This document shows, in pieces, positions 1 through 5,250 of a stretch of 5,264 nucleotides of DNA (position 1 is its first letter; the number at the start of each line of letters is the position of its first letter). Both the position numbers and the translations under genes were made by a program. A model generated the notes under the pieces. That model ran no database searches, was not told the DNA's origin, and worked only from the letters and a program-made list of their open reading frames with translations. The stretch is from Desulfobacterales bacterium. GTDB taxonomy: Bacteria; Desulfobacterota; Desulfobacteria; Desulfobacterales; JAUCGF01. The stretch lies in contig JAOZRC010000427.1 in the NCBI GenBank assembly GCA_029940345.1, forward strand, positions 1 to 5,264, written 5' to 3'.

Positions 1-598
1 AACCGGGAAAATATTTTTTTAGATATTTTCTATTGTAGGTCCCTTGAAACCGCATTCGCTGGGGCCAGGTCGGATCGAGCCCGGAAAATCCGGCCGGGTC
101 AGGCCTGTCATTGGGAGAGAGGGTCATTTGGTCCGGGTGTTCGATGCAAGGCAGATTTCCGTCTTTATAGCCGATGCCGACAGGATTTTTTTCATATTCC
201 TGTCCGCCAAAAGCGTAGTTATAATCAATCGGCATGAATTCGAACGGTTCGGGGGCGGATGCAATGCCATGGCGCCATTGGCGCAGACCCAAAATATGAA
301 GCTCTTTTTCCTGTTGGCCGAGTTTTACCTTTGCCATTCCTTGAGTGACTTCTTGTTTTTCCGGAGGATAAAAACTGCCGGAAACTAAAAATTCGCCCTT
401 GGGCTTGGGCATACCTATGTCTGGTAAAGGAGCTTCACCCATGGACTCAAAAGCGTCTTTCAGGTAATCAAGTTCCAAAAGGGCTTCGCCGGTGCGCAGG
501 TTCACCCCAAGCGTCACCGAAGCGGTGAAAAAGAATTTTCGGTTTTGTTCCAGCACTTGTTGGTTAAAATTTAATTGCAAGGGTCTGTATATCAGCAT
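1..598 (-). CDS. DUF2169 domain protein, T6SS adaptor (3' end outside window)
   Basis: An open frame starts at ATG 598-596 and continues without a stop to the left edge, giving the first 199 residues. DUF2169 signatures seen are YAFGGQEYEKNPVGIGY (about residues 127-143), LPCIEHPDQ, SPNDRPDPAGF, a DPTWPQR box, and GTYNRKYLKKYFPG at the edge, matching the family's GTYD..W....FP motif. No signal peptide or membrane segment is visible, so a cytoplasmic protein is expected. DUF2169 proteins are established T6SS accessory factors; the best studied, in Agrobacterium, is needed to load a toxin onto its cognate VgrG. Here the gene follows vgrG by 33 bases on the same strand, so co-transcription is likely. 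By inference it helps mount a PAAR or effector protein, encoded further left, on this VgrG. Start choice: a stop at 632-634 lies upstream in the same frame and no other ATG, GTG or TTG lies between. Some family members carry C-terminal extensions, which cannot be judged here. Confidence 0.9.
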   Translation of the reverse strand, partial: MLIYRPLQLNFNQQVLEQNRKFFFTASVTLGVNLRTGEALLELDYLKDAFESMGEAPLPDIGMPKPKGEFLVSGSFYPPEKQEVTQGMAKVKLGQQEKELHILGLRQWRHGIASAPEPFEFMPIDYNYAFGGQEYEKNPVGIGYKDGNLPCIEHPDQMTLSPNDRPDPAGFSGLDPTWPQRMRFQGTYNRKYLKKYFPG

Positions 599-610
599 AA
601 TGGTAATAAT

Positions 611-615
611 CCTCT
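611..615 (-). promoter_or_regulatory. Weak ribosome binding site of the DUF2169 gene
   Basis: AGAGG on the minus strand, 12 bases before ATG 598. The spacing is longer than ideal, so the gene may depend partly on translation of vgrG just upstream. Confidence 0.4.
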
Positions 616-631
616 GAGGTTTATGCGGAGT

Positions 632-3433
632 TTATATGAACAGATTTAGCGTATTTTTTTGAATCATGACGGCATTAACTTGTGTCAGAGAAAGGGTGTT
701 ATTGATAATCGTCGTGGGTGTGCTTTCCAGTTTTGTCACGCGATTTTCCATTTTAAGCGTCTCAGCTTCAATTTTAAGCGCCTCCTCGCTTTTAACTTCA
801 AGCCCGAAAAAATCGGCGGATAATTTTCCATTTTCGATTTTAATCCATCCCGATGGTGCGAATTCTATATCAATGTCAGCGGCCAGGGCCAATTTTATAC
901 TCGTATCAACTGCTAACCTGAGTTCAAGTGAAGAAAATATACCCAAATTGATTTCAGCGGATGCAAAGCGTCCTACATTGATTTCAGAAGATGCAAATCC
1001 GCCGACATTGATCTCTGAAGTTGCTTTAGCCGCCACATTGATTTCAGAGGTTGCGATCGCGGCGACGTTGATTTCGGATGATGTTTGGGTGCCGATATTG
1101 ATTTCGGATGACTGCTTTGAACCCAAATTGGTTTCAGATGACACCTGGTCACCATTGTTGGTCTCAGTCGCTATTATTTTTTCATGCGTGGTCGTGGTCG
1201 TTTCAGTTTGGCTGTTTTTATGTTTGACTGTGGTGTCTTCCAAAAGCGTCCCGGAGTCATGGCAATAGGTCTTTTCTTTGGATACGCCGCCTTTAGATTC
1301 ACCTTCAAATGTTAACAGTCCCTCCCCTGTATAACCATACTCATAGGTCGCCTTGCCGTAGGTATGGGTTTCTTCCTGGGTTTCAACTTCCACTTCCAAA
1401 TTTTTCTTCTGATAGGTATATTCGTACGCGGCGCCCTTGATGGTCTTCTCTATCCATGTATTATCATCCAAAGATCCGATTTTACTACATGTTATTGAGC
1501 CGGGGGTCGGGCCTCCCTTGGCAGCTTTGTCATAAGTATGCCCTGCATTGAGAGTGACGCTGCTGTCCTGGTCCATAAAGTTTTCCGTATAACTGTTACC
1601 CAGGTTATAGTTCCAGTACCCGCCGAAATCGTAGATGTTGCCTTCCTGGGTGTTAAAGGTGTCAAAATTGGACACCCGAAAATGGGAATGCTTGCCACAA
1701 GCTTTCATTCCGCTTGGATTATATTTACCTCCGAAATATCCAAGCATTTCATTAACATCCGAAGATCGATTTGAAATATCTTCAGGCTGCTCACATTGGG
1801 CAAGTTTTTCTTTATGGTGATATTCGCCATAACCTAGGTTCGATTCAAACCAAAGGTCGCCGGGAGTATGGATTTGTACACGCTCTTTGCCTTCTTCATC
1901 ATCTAATTCGATATAATTATCTGTAAAAAAAGTAAAAAGCTCGTTTTTAATTGACGCCCCTACCGACGATGTTTTTGGCCCTCTCCCACTTTTAATAAAT
2001 GATTTCATCTGAGTCTCACCGGAAACCGGACTTGGCGACTCTGGATTGGGAATCGCCGATGCGATAATGGGACGGTCCGGATCGCCTTCGATAAACGTCA
2101 ATAACACTTCGGTGTGTTTATGCAGCGGAAAATGCATGCCCTGGTTTTCGCCGGCATAAGGCTGGGCCATGCGCATCCAGTGGGAGGCTTTGCCATCGCG
2201 GCGGCCGCTCAAATCAAAGGGCAGTACCACTTTGTAACGGCCATATTCGTCCAATTGGGCGTACTCGCCGCTTCCATAGGCGTCGATACGGGCGTTAATT
2301 GTACCGTTAAAAGTTGGTTTTACAGTCTTTTTGGGATGGCGGTATTGTACGTCTCCCGGAATGGTGACAAAATTGTTACGGTAATAGGTCCGTTTTTCGG
2401 TTTCGGAAAGTGTTTTTTGGATTCCGGAAACAAGAAACCCCGTCTGGCTGCCTTCATGGGAAATCTCTATGGTCAGATAGGGTTGGTTAAAGCTGTCGCG
2501 GTAATGCCGGTCGAGATCAAAACGGTATCCCGGCCGAAGATAGGGAATCGTGCTTTCACCGTAGAAGTGCTTTTCCTGGCTCTGCAACTCCTGAACGCGA
2601 ATTTTGGCCAGACCGCTGCCCTCCTGTAGGGTTCGGAAATGCTCGCCGTAGATATGAACTTCGCCGCGCCCCTGGGCGGAAACCGGTGCTTGGGCGGATA
2701 AATTCACCGACGGCGTGCGATAATTGTAATCCTGGACGTGCAATTTGCCGGGCAGCAGGTTCTGTTTGCAGATAAAGGCATGGATAACTTCTTCCCGGCG
2801 TTTTTCATCCAGGCCTGACGGCGGTGAATAATACATCGTCTGGCCTTCGGGCATGGCGGTGTGTGCGAGGTTCGTATCGGTGATAATCACCTTTTCGCCG
2901 GCGGTGGTCTGTTCAAAATAATAGTACATGCCTTCCCGTTCCATCCAGCGTGACACAAAATTAAGGTGGCTTTCGCGGTACTGGCAGATAAATTCCCAGG
3001 AAGGATAGCTGTTTTGAAGCTTGAGTTCAAAATCAAAGCCGGTCAGTCCGCCATCTTTTAAAACCGCTTCCAGGATCTGGGGCACGGTCTTGTCTAAAAA
3101 AATTTGGTTATGATGCGTCAAAGACAACCACCATAGCTTGGGCACCAGGATTGCCTGGTAAAACACAAATTTATCCACCGCATGCAATTGCTGAAATTGA
3201 GACAGAATCCCATGAAAAGGGATGTCGCCGTCATCCCGTAAAATGGTGAATGTGGCCGGTTGCTGCAAAACAGCAGTCAGATCGATTTCCGGATCCGTGG
3301 CAACCAGCATGATCTCGAACTGGTAGCAGGTGGAAAAGCCTTCCGAACCTTTGAAATTCACCACGCCAAAGGCGTCTCCCGGTAAGGCTTGGGATACAAA
3401 TTCAAATTTTTTTTGTTTTAACAGAGCGGGCAT
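632..3433 (-). CDS. vgrG: T6SS tip protein VgrG (TssI) with long repeat-bearing C-terminal extension
   Basis: VgrG trimers cap the Hcp tube of the type VI secretion needle, puncture the target cell and carry effectors directly or through PAAR proteins. In this 933-residue protein, residues 1 to about 360 match the gp27-like base; the hallmark QYRESHLNFVSRWMEREGMY starts at 151 and QDYNYRTP lies near 234. The gp5-like OB fold spans about 372-470 (YGRYKVVLPFD at 397, IEGDPDRPII at 448). The usual NYIELDDEEGKERVQIHT strand follows at 506-523. A Tyr/Gly/Thr-rich stretch (about 565-750) leads into ten-residue repeats (755-854), a probable beta-structured shaft. A short charged, possibly helical segment (about 877-900) and a hydrophobic end ...NTLNLFI close the protein. 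Plain VgrGs are roughly 600-700 residues, so the tail is long, yet no effector domain is recognised. The start is set by an AAGGAG site 8 bases upstream. DUF2169 follows 33 bases downstream. Family assignment is very secure; the roles of the tail are inferred. Confidence 0.97.
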   Translation of the reverse strand: MPALLKQKKFEFVSQALPGDAFGVVNFKGSEGFSTCYQFEIMLVATDPEIDLTAVLQQPATFTILRDDGDIPFHGILSQFQQLHAVDKFVFYQAILVPKLWWLSLTHHNQIFLDKTVPQILEAVLKDGGLTGFDFELKLQNSYPSWEFICQYRESHLNFVSRWMEREGMYYYFEQTTAGEKVIITDTNLAHTAMPEGQTMYYSPPSGLDEKRREEVIHAFICKQNLLPGKLHVQDYNYRTPSVNLSAQAPVSAQGRGEVHIYGEHFRTLQEGSGLAKIRVQELQSQEKHFYGESTIPYLRPGYRFDLDRHYRDSFNQPYLTIEISHEGSQTGFLVSGIQKTLSETEKRTYYRNNFVTIPGDVQYRHPKKTVKPTFNGTINARIDAYGSGEYAQLDEYGRYKVVLPFDLSGRRDGKASHWMRMAQPYAGENQGMHFPLHKHTEVLLTFIEGDPDRPIIASAIPNPESPSPVSGETQMKSFIKSGRGPKTSSVGASIKNELFTFFTDNYIELDDEEGKERVQIHTPGDLWFESNLGYGEYHHKEKLAQCEQPEDISNRSSDVNEMLGYFGGKYNPSGMKACGKHSHFRVSNFDTFNTQEGNIYDFGGYWNYNLGNSYTENFMDQDSSVTLNAGHTYDKAAKGGPTPGSITCSKIGSLDDNTWIEKTIKGAAYEYTYQKKNLEVEVETQEETHTYGKATYEYGYTGEGLLTFEGESKGGVSKEKTYCHDSGTLLEDTTVKHKNSQTETTTTTHEKIIATETNNGDQVSSETNLGSKQSSEINIGTQTSSEINVAAIATSEINVAAKATSEINVGGFASSEINVGRFASAEINLGIFSSLELRLAVDTSIKLALAADIDIEFAPSGWIKIENGKLSADFFGLEVKSEEALKIEAETLKMENRVTKLESTPTTIINNTLSLTQVNAVMIQKNTLNLFI
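872..1171 (-). repeat. In-frame 30-bp tandem repeats coding decapeptides in the VgrG tail
   Basis: Eight clear 30-bp units (932-1171, residues 755-834) encode decapeptides such as SSETNLGSKQ, SSEINIGTQT, TSEINVAAKA, SSEINVGRFA and SAEINLGIFS. Two degenerate units follow (872-931: SLELRLAVDT, SIKLALAADI). The consensus is S-S/T-E-I-N-V-G/A-x-x-A. Alternating polar and aliphatic residues fit a stacked beta-strand shaft like the gp5 beta-helix, although that uses eight-residue repeats. At DNA level the units share a TTGATTTC-like core on the plus strand but differ at many third positions, so they are old and kept by selection on the protein rather than recently duplicated. Confidence 0.9.
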
Positions 3434-3441
3434 GGTGTTAG

Positions 3442-3447
3442 CTCCTT
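3442..3447 (-). promoter_or_regulatory. Strong ribosome binding site of vgrG
   Basis: AAGGAG on the minus strand with 8 bases before ATG 3433. This fixes the vgrG start. It lies in the 50-base gap between the upstream DUF1016 stop and vgrG. Confidence 0.85.
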
Positions 3448-3466
3448 TTTATTAGCTTTCATATTA

Positions 3467-3478
3467 TTCAACCTGTGC
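3467..3478 (-). repeat. GCACAGGTTGAA motif, copy 1 (vgrG leader)
   Basis: Minus-strand GCACAGGTTGAA, preceded by TT, about 20 bases upstream of the vgrG ribosome binding site. It is identical over 12 bases to the plus-strand copy at 5174-5185 and differs by one base from the minus-strand copy at 4958-4969. It may be a dispersed repeat remnant or a regulatory site. No convincing -10 box at normal spacing is seen after its TTGCAC, so it is not called a promoter. Confidence 0.55.
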
Positions 3479-3483
3479 AACTG

Positions 3484-4227
3484 TTATTTTCCATTTTCAA
3501 TTAATAACCCTCGCTCAATCTCGATCAGTTTGGCTCTCAGCTCTTCTTTTGATGGCAGATAAAGCTGATACTTTGATGCATAGATGTTATTATCTTCCGG
3601 CAGGGTCATCTCTACCAAGGCATCATTTTTTTGATGGCAGAGCAGTATGCCAACGGTTGGGGCTTCATCCTTTGTAATGATACGGCGATCAAAATAATTG
3701 ACATACATTTGCATCTGTCCCAAATCCTGATGGGTCAGTTCATCCCGTTTCAGATCAATCAACACATAACAATTCAGCAAGCGATTGTAAAAAACCAGGT
3801 CAACATAGAAATGGTTGTTGTCAAAGGTAAAGCGTTTTTGGCGTGCCTCGAACAGAAACCCCTTTCCCAGCTCCAACAAAAAAGTTTCCAGTTTATAGAT
3901 GATTGCCGTTTCCAGTTTGTTCTCTGAATAGCTGTGGCGTTCTTCCAAATCCAGAAATTCCAGAACAAATGGGTTTTTAATCAAATCAGCCGCTTTCTCG
4001 ACAATCAGCCCTTGCCTGGATAGCTTCTTAACTTCTTCTTTATCACGGCTTAATGCCAGCCGTTCATAGAGTGAGCTTGAAATTTGCCGTTGCAGTTGAC
4101 GCACGCTCCAGAAATTTTCTATGGTTTCTATTTCATAGAATTTTCGCTCTGCCCGGTTATCCAGTGTAAGCAAGGTAACATAGTGTGACCAACTAAGTGA
4201 AAAGCAATCAAGCAATTCAACAGACAC
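3484..4227 (-). CDS. YhcG/DUF1016-type PD-(D/E)XK nuclease, 5'-truncated, probably a relic
   Basis: The 247-codon frame holds the SWSHYV box (12-17), FYEIETIENFWSVRQLQRQI (30-49) and LYERLALSRDK of the DUF1016 middle region, then the C-terminal nuclease domain. There, YVDLVFYNRL (D143) and VLIDLKRDELTHQDLGQMQMY (D158, K160, Q171) give the expected PD-(D/E)XK arrangement, and TVGILLCHQK and YLPSKEELR complete a normal C terminus. Family members are usually about 340-380 residues and begin with a DUF1016_N domain that is mostly missing here. The frame stays open and family-like upstream to about 4344, but the first usable start is GTG 4227, inside the conserved region and without a ribosome binding site; the next in-frame Met is residue 172. 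Translation as an active protein is therefore doubtful. The DNA role of the family is poorly defined; recombination or defence-related nuclease activity has been proposed. It ends 50 bases before vgrG and is probably unrelated to secretion. Confidence 0.8.
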   Translation of the reverse strand: MSVELLDCFSLSWSHYVTLLTLDNRAERKFYEIETIENFWSVRQLQRQISSSLYERLALSRDKEEVKKLSRQGLIVEKAADLIKNPFVLEFLDLEERHSYSENKLETAIIYKLETFLLELGKGFLFEARQKRFTFDNNHFYVDLVFYNRLLNCYVLIDLKRDELTHQDLGQMQMYVNYFDRRIITKDEAPTVGILLCHQKNDALVEMTLPEDNNIYASKYQLYLPSKEELRAKLIEIERGLLIENGK

Positions 4228-4292
4228 TGTCTGCCAATTTGCGACTATGGGTGATTGGTTTTTAAATTCAACCGACAGTGTCTGTTGAATTG
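4213..4292. repeat. 19-bp perfect inverted repeat inside the DUF1016 reading frame
   Basis: CAATTCAACAGACACTGTC (4213-4231) is the exact reverse complement of 4274-4292, with 42 bases between. The right arm lies in a 27-bp quasi-palindrome (4265-4291; 13-bp arms, one mismatch). The minus frame reads QTLSVE and QTVSVE at the two sites, a pair of QTLS-like boxes that I recall from DUF1016 proteins, so protein constraint plus local palindromy may explain the symmetry. Confidence 0.75.
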
Positions 4293-4344
4293 GGTATTGC
4301 AGATAAAATTGTCTTAATTTTCTTAAATTGGTTGCTGAACTCCC
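4228..4344 (-). pseudogene. Upstream remnant of the DUF1016 N-terminal region, no start codon
   Basis: Continuing the DUF1016 frame upstream of GTG 4227 gives 39 codons, starting GSSATNLRKLRQFYLQYP and including QTLSVE and NWQTVS. This matches the family segment normally seen just before the SWSHYV box (typically GFS.tNL+.mRqFY..yP). The frame holds no ATG, GTG or TTG back to the stop at 4408-4410. Residues upstream of about 4344 no longer look like DUF1016 and overlap the Uma2 3' end in a different frame. The first roughly 70-90 residues of the gene are therefore missing, which I infer to be a deletion or recombination breakpoint. Confidence 0.7.
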
Positions 4345-4346
4345 TT

Positions 4347-4895
4347 TTATATCCAGAGATACAGCTTGACATTGACGGATTTTATTGTAAATATATCTTC
4401 GCTGCTTTTATATTCATCAAATTCCCACTTGCTGCCACCGATTTTGTGGAAATATTCGACCTGACAGGCATATTGATTGATCAAAATATAATCTTTCAAA
4501 GAACTTATATTCCGATACGATGTAAATTTCGATCCCCGGTCGTAATCTTGGATGAAATCCGACAGGACTTCGATAATGGCCACAGGGTTTTTGACAGTGT
4601 CATCCCGGTCCTGTACAAATTTAATATCTCCGCATACAATGCTGTTGTCAGGGTAAGTGTAATGCTTATCCTCATCAACCTGCACTTTCATATCACTTGG
4701 AAAGGCAAAACAGGTCGTATGCTTCAACGGTTTATGCAATGCTGCCAAAATATTCCAGACAATCAGATTGTGATTGAAAGACGCCCCGGTCATCGCAAAA
4801 ATTTCGCCATGGTAGTATTCCGATTTAATTTCGGAAGCGTCTTCTATCGCAAAATATTCATCTGGCGCTACATGCGTCTTTTTTGCCTGTTCCAT
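4347..4895 (-). CDS. Uma2 family PD-(D/E)XK protein, C terminus slightly trimmed
   Basis: The 182-residue product shows the Uma2 (DUF820) order: KSEYYHGEIFAMTGAS and a conserved His (26-42), YPDNSIVCGD (PD at 82-83), an IIEVLS strand (E109), DYDRGSKFTSYR (K123) and LKDYILINQ...VEYFH (134-150). The PD...E...K set of a PD-(D/E)XK nuclease fold is intact. The family is very common and multicopy in cyanobacteria and some proteobacteria; its role is unproven, with restriction-like or mobile-element links suggested. ATG 4895 is preferred over ATG 5021 or 4916 because homology starts here (MEQAKKTHVAPDEYF), a CAAGG site lies 9 bases upstream, and the longer forms would read through a palindrome. The end, ...VNVKLYLWI, stops about ten residues early relative to the usual ...LSLxDIYxxVEF tail, right where the DUF1016 remnant begins. 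It may still be functional. Confidence 0.87.
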   Translation of the reverse strand: MEQAKKTHVAPDEYFAIEDASEIKSEYYHGEIFAMTGASFNHNLIVWNILAALHKPLKHTTCFAFPSDMKVQVDEDKHYTYPDNSIVCGDIKFVQDRDDTVKNPVAIIEVLSDFIQDYDRGSKFTSYRNISSLKDYILINQYACQVEYFHKIGGSKWEFDEYKSSEDIFTIKSVNVKLYLWI

Positions 4896-4904
4896 TTTAT
4901 AGGA

Positions 4905-4909
4905 CCTTG
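4905..4909 (-). promoter_or_regulatory. Ribosome binding site of the Uma2 gene
   Basis: CAAGG on the minus strand, 9 bases before ATG 4895. It supports the shorter start. The palindrome at 4915-4942 ends only 5 bases upstream of it. Confidence 0.5.
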
Positions 4910-4914
4910 TAGTC

Positions 4915-4942
4915 ATAAGGCCGACTGGAAAGTCGGCCTTAT
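4915..4942. repeat. Perfect 12-bp-stem palindrome upstream of Uma2
   Basis: ATAAGGCCGACT (4915-4926), a GGAA loop, then AGTCGGCCTTAT (4931-4942): 12 of 12 pairs. In the Uma2 transcript the loop would be UUCC. There is no T-run on either side, so it is not a typical intrinsic terminator. It is either a REP-like palindrome or a leader hairpin next to the ribosome binding site. Confidence 0.85.
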
Positions 4943-4957
4943 AAGCTCCGGAAATAG

Positions 4958-4969
4958 TTCGACCTGTGC
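4958..4969 (-). repeat. GCACAGGTCGAA motif, copy 2 (Uma2 leader)
   Basis: Minus-strand GCACAGGTCGAA, preceded by TT as in copy 1. On the plus strand it is flanked by GAAATAGTT (4951-4959), which recurs at 5183-5191 beside copy 3. Copies 2 and 3 face each other and bracket the 4983-5161 element. Confidence 0.55.
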
Positions 4970-4982
4970 AATCGCAATCAGA

Positions 4983-5161
4983 TGTAGGGTGGGCAAACGT
5001 TTTACCATTCACTTGATTCATCGCTAATGAAAAGGCAAAGCGCCAGACTGGGTTAAAGGAAACAACCTTTGCCCACCGGTTTTCCGTTAAGCGGTGGGCA
5101 AAATGCCAATGGTCTTTTGTGAAAATACGAAGATCTCAGCCGGCATTTTGCCCACCCTACA
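4983..5161. repeat. 179-bp MITE-like element with 15-bp inverted ends
   Basis: TGTAGGGTGGGCAAA (4983-4997) is the exact reverse complement of 5147-5161. Inside are a second 15-bp perfect inverted pair (5093-5107 with 5142-5156) and an 11-bp pair (5068-5078 with 5092-5102). The core GGTGGGCAAA thus occurs four times in alternating orientation: plus 4988-4997, minus 5068-5077, plus 5093-5102, minus 5147-5156. No gene and no clear target-site duplication is seen. A non-autonomous mobile repeat or a composite of REP-like palindromes fits best. The two inner pairs share parts of the same arms and would be alternative folds. Confidence 0.75.
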
Positions 5162-5173
5162 AAATGCTTAACC

Positions 5174-5185
5174 GCACAGGTTGAA
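5174..5185 (+). repeat. GCACAGGTTGAA motif, copy 3
   Basis: Plus-strand GCACAGGTTGAA, identical to copy 1 and inverted relative to copy 2. It lies 12 bases outside the right end of the 179-bp element and is followed by ATAGTT. Confidence 0.55.
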
Positions 5186-5211
5186 ATAGTTTGTCGTCAT
5201 ACCAAAAATTT

Positions 5212-5223
5212 TTCGAGCTGTGC
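5212..5223 (-). repeat. GCACAGCTCGAA motif, copy 4
   Basis: Minus-strand GCACAGCTCGAA, again preceded by TT. It differs from copy 2 by one base, and is followed on the minus strand by an A/T-rich palindromic stretch (AAAAATTTTT at 5204-5213). Confidence 0.45.
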
Positions 5224-5235
5224 AATTCATTCAGA

Positions 5236-5250
5236 GTCCCGTCAGGACGG
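5236..5250. repeat. Short palindrome near the right edge
   Basis: GTCCCGTCAGGACGG can fold two ways: GTCC/GGAC around CGTCA, or CCGTC/GACGG around AG. It is followed by CATATTTGTAGAAT to the edge. It resembles the head of a dispersed intergenic repeat, but the window ends before this can be judged. Confidence 0.35.

Noticed and set aside
44..388. Plus-strand open frame of 114 codons
   Set aside because: It is antisense to the DUF2169 coding region, whose protein motifs are clear, and its product resembles no known protein.
872..1171. CRISPR array as an explanation for the regular 30-bp repeats
   Set aside because: The repeats are adjacent, degenerate and in frame inside vgrG, with no spacers.
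666..1268. Plus-strand open frame of 200 codons with periodic SDDxxxPxLI-like repeats
   Set aside because: The periodicity is the mirror of the VgrG decapeptide repeats on the other strand; the 30-bp unit simply stays open in this frame.
2114..2629. Plus-strand open frame of 171 codons with a hydrophobic, membrane-like product
   Set aside because: It lies wholly antisense to the conserved VgrG core, and hydrophobic products are common in such antisense frames.
3451..3483. Sigma-70-like promoter for vgrG using TTGCAC at 3475-3480 as the -35 box
   Set aside because: No acceptable -10 box lies 16-18 bases downstream; the nearest A/T-rich hexamers are at wrong spacing.
4896..5021. Longer Uma2 starts at ATG 5021 or ATG 4916
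   Set aside because: The extra residues do not match the family, and the ribosome binding site and homology both favour ATG 4895.
4278..5027. Plus-strand open frame of 249 codons opposite Uma2
   Set aside because: The minus strand shows a full Uma2 motif set over the same bases; the plus product has no family features and would cross the palindrome.
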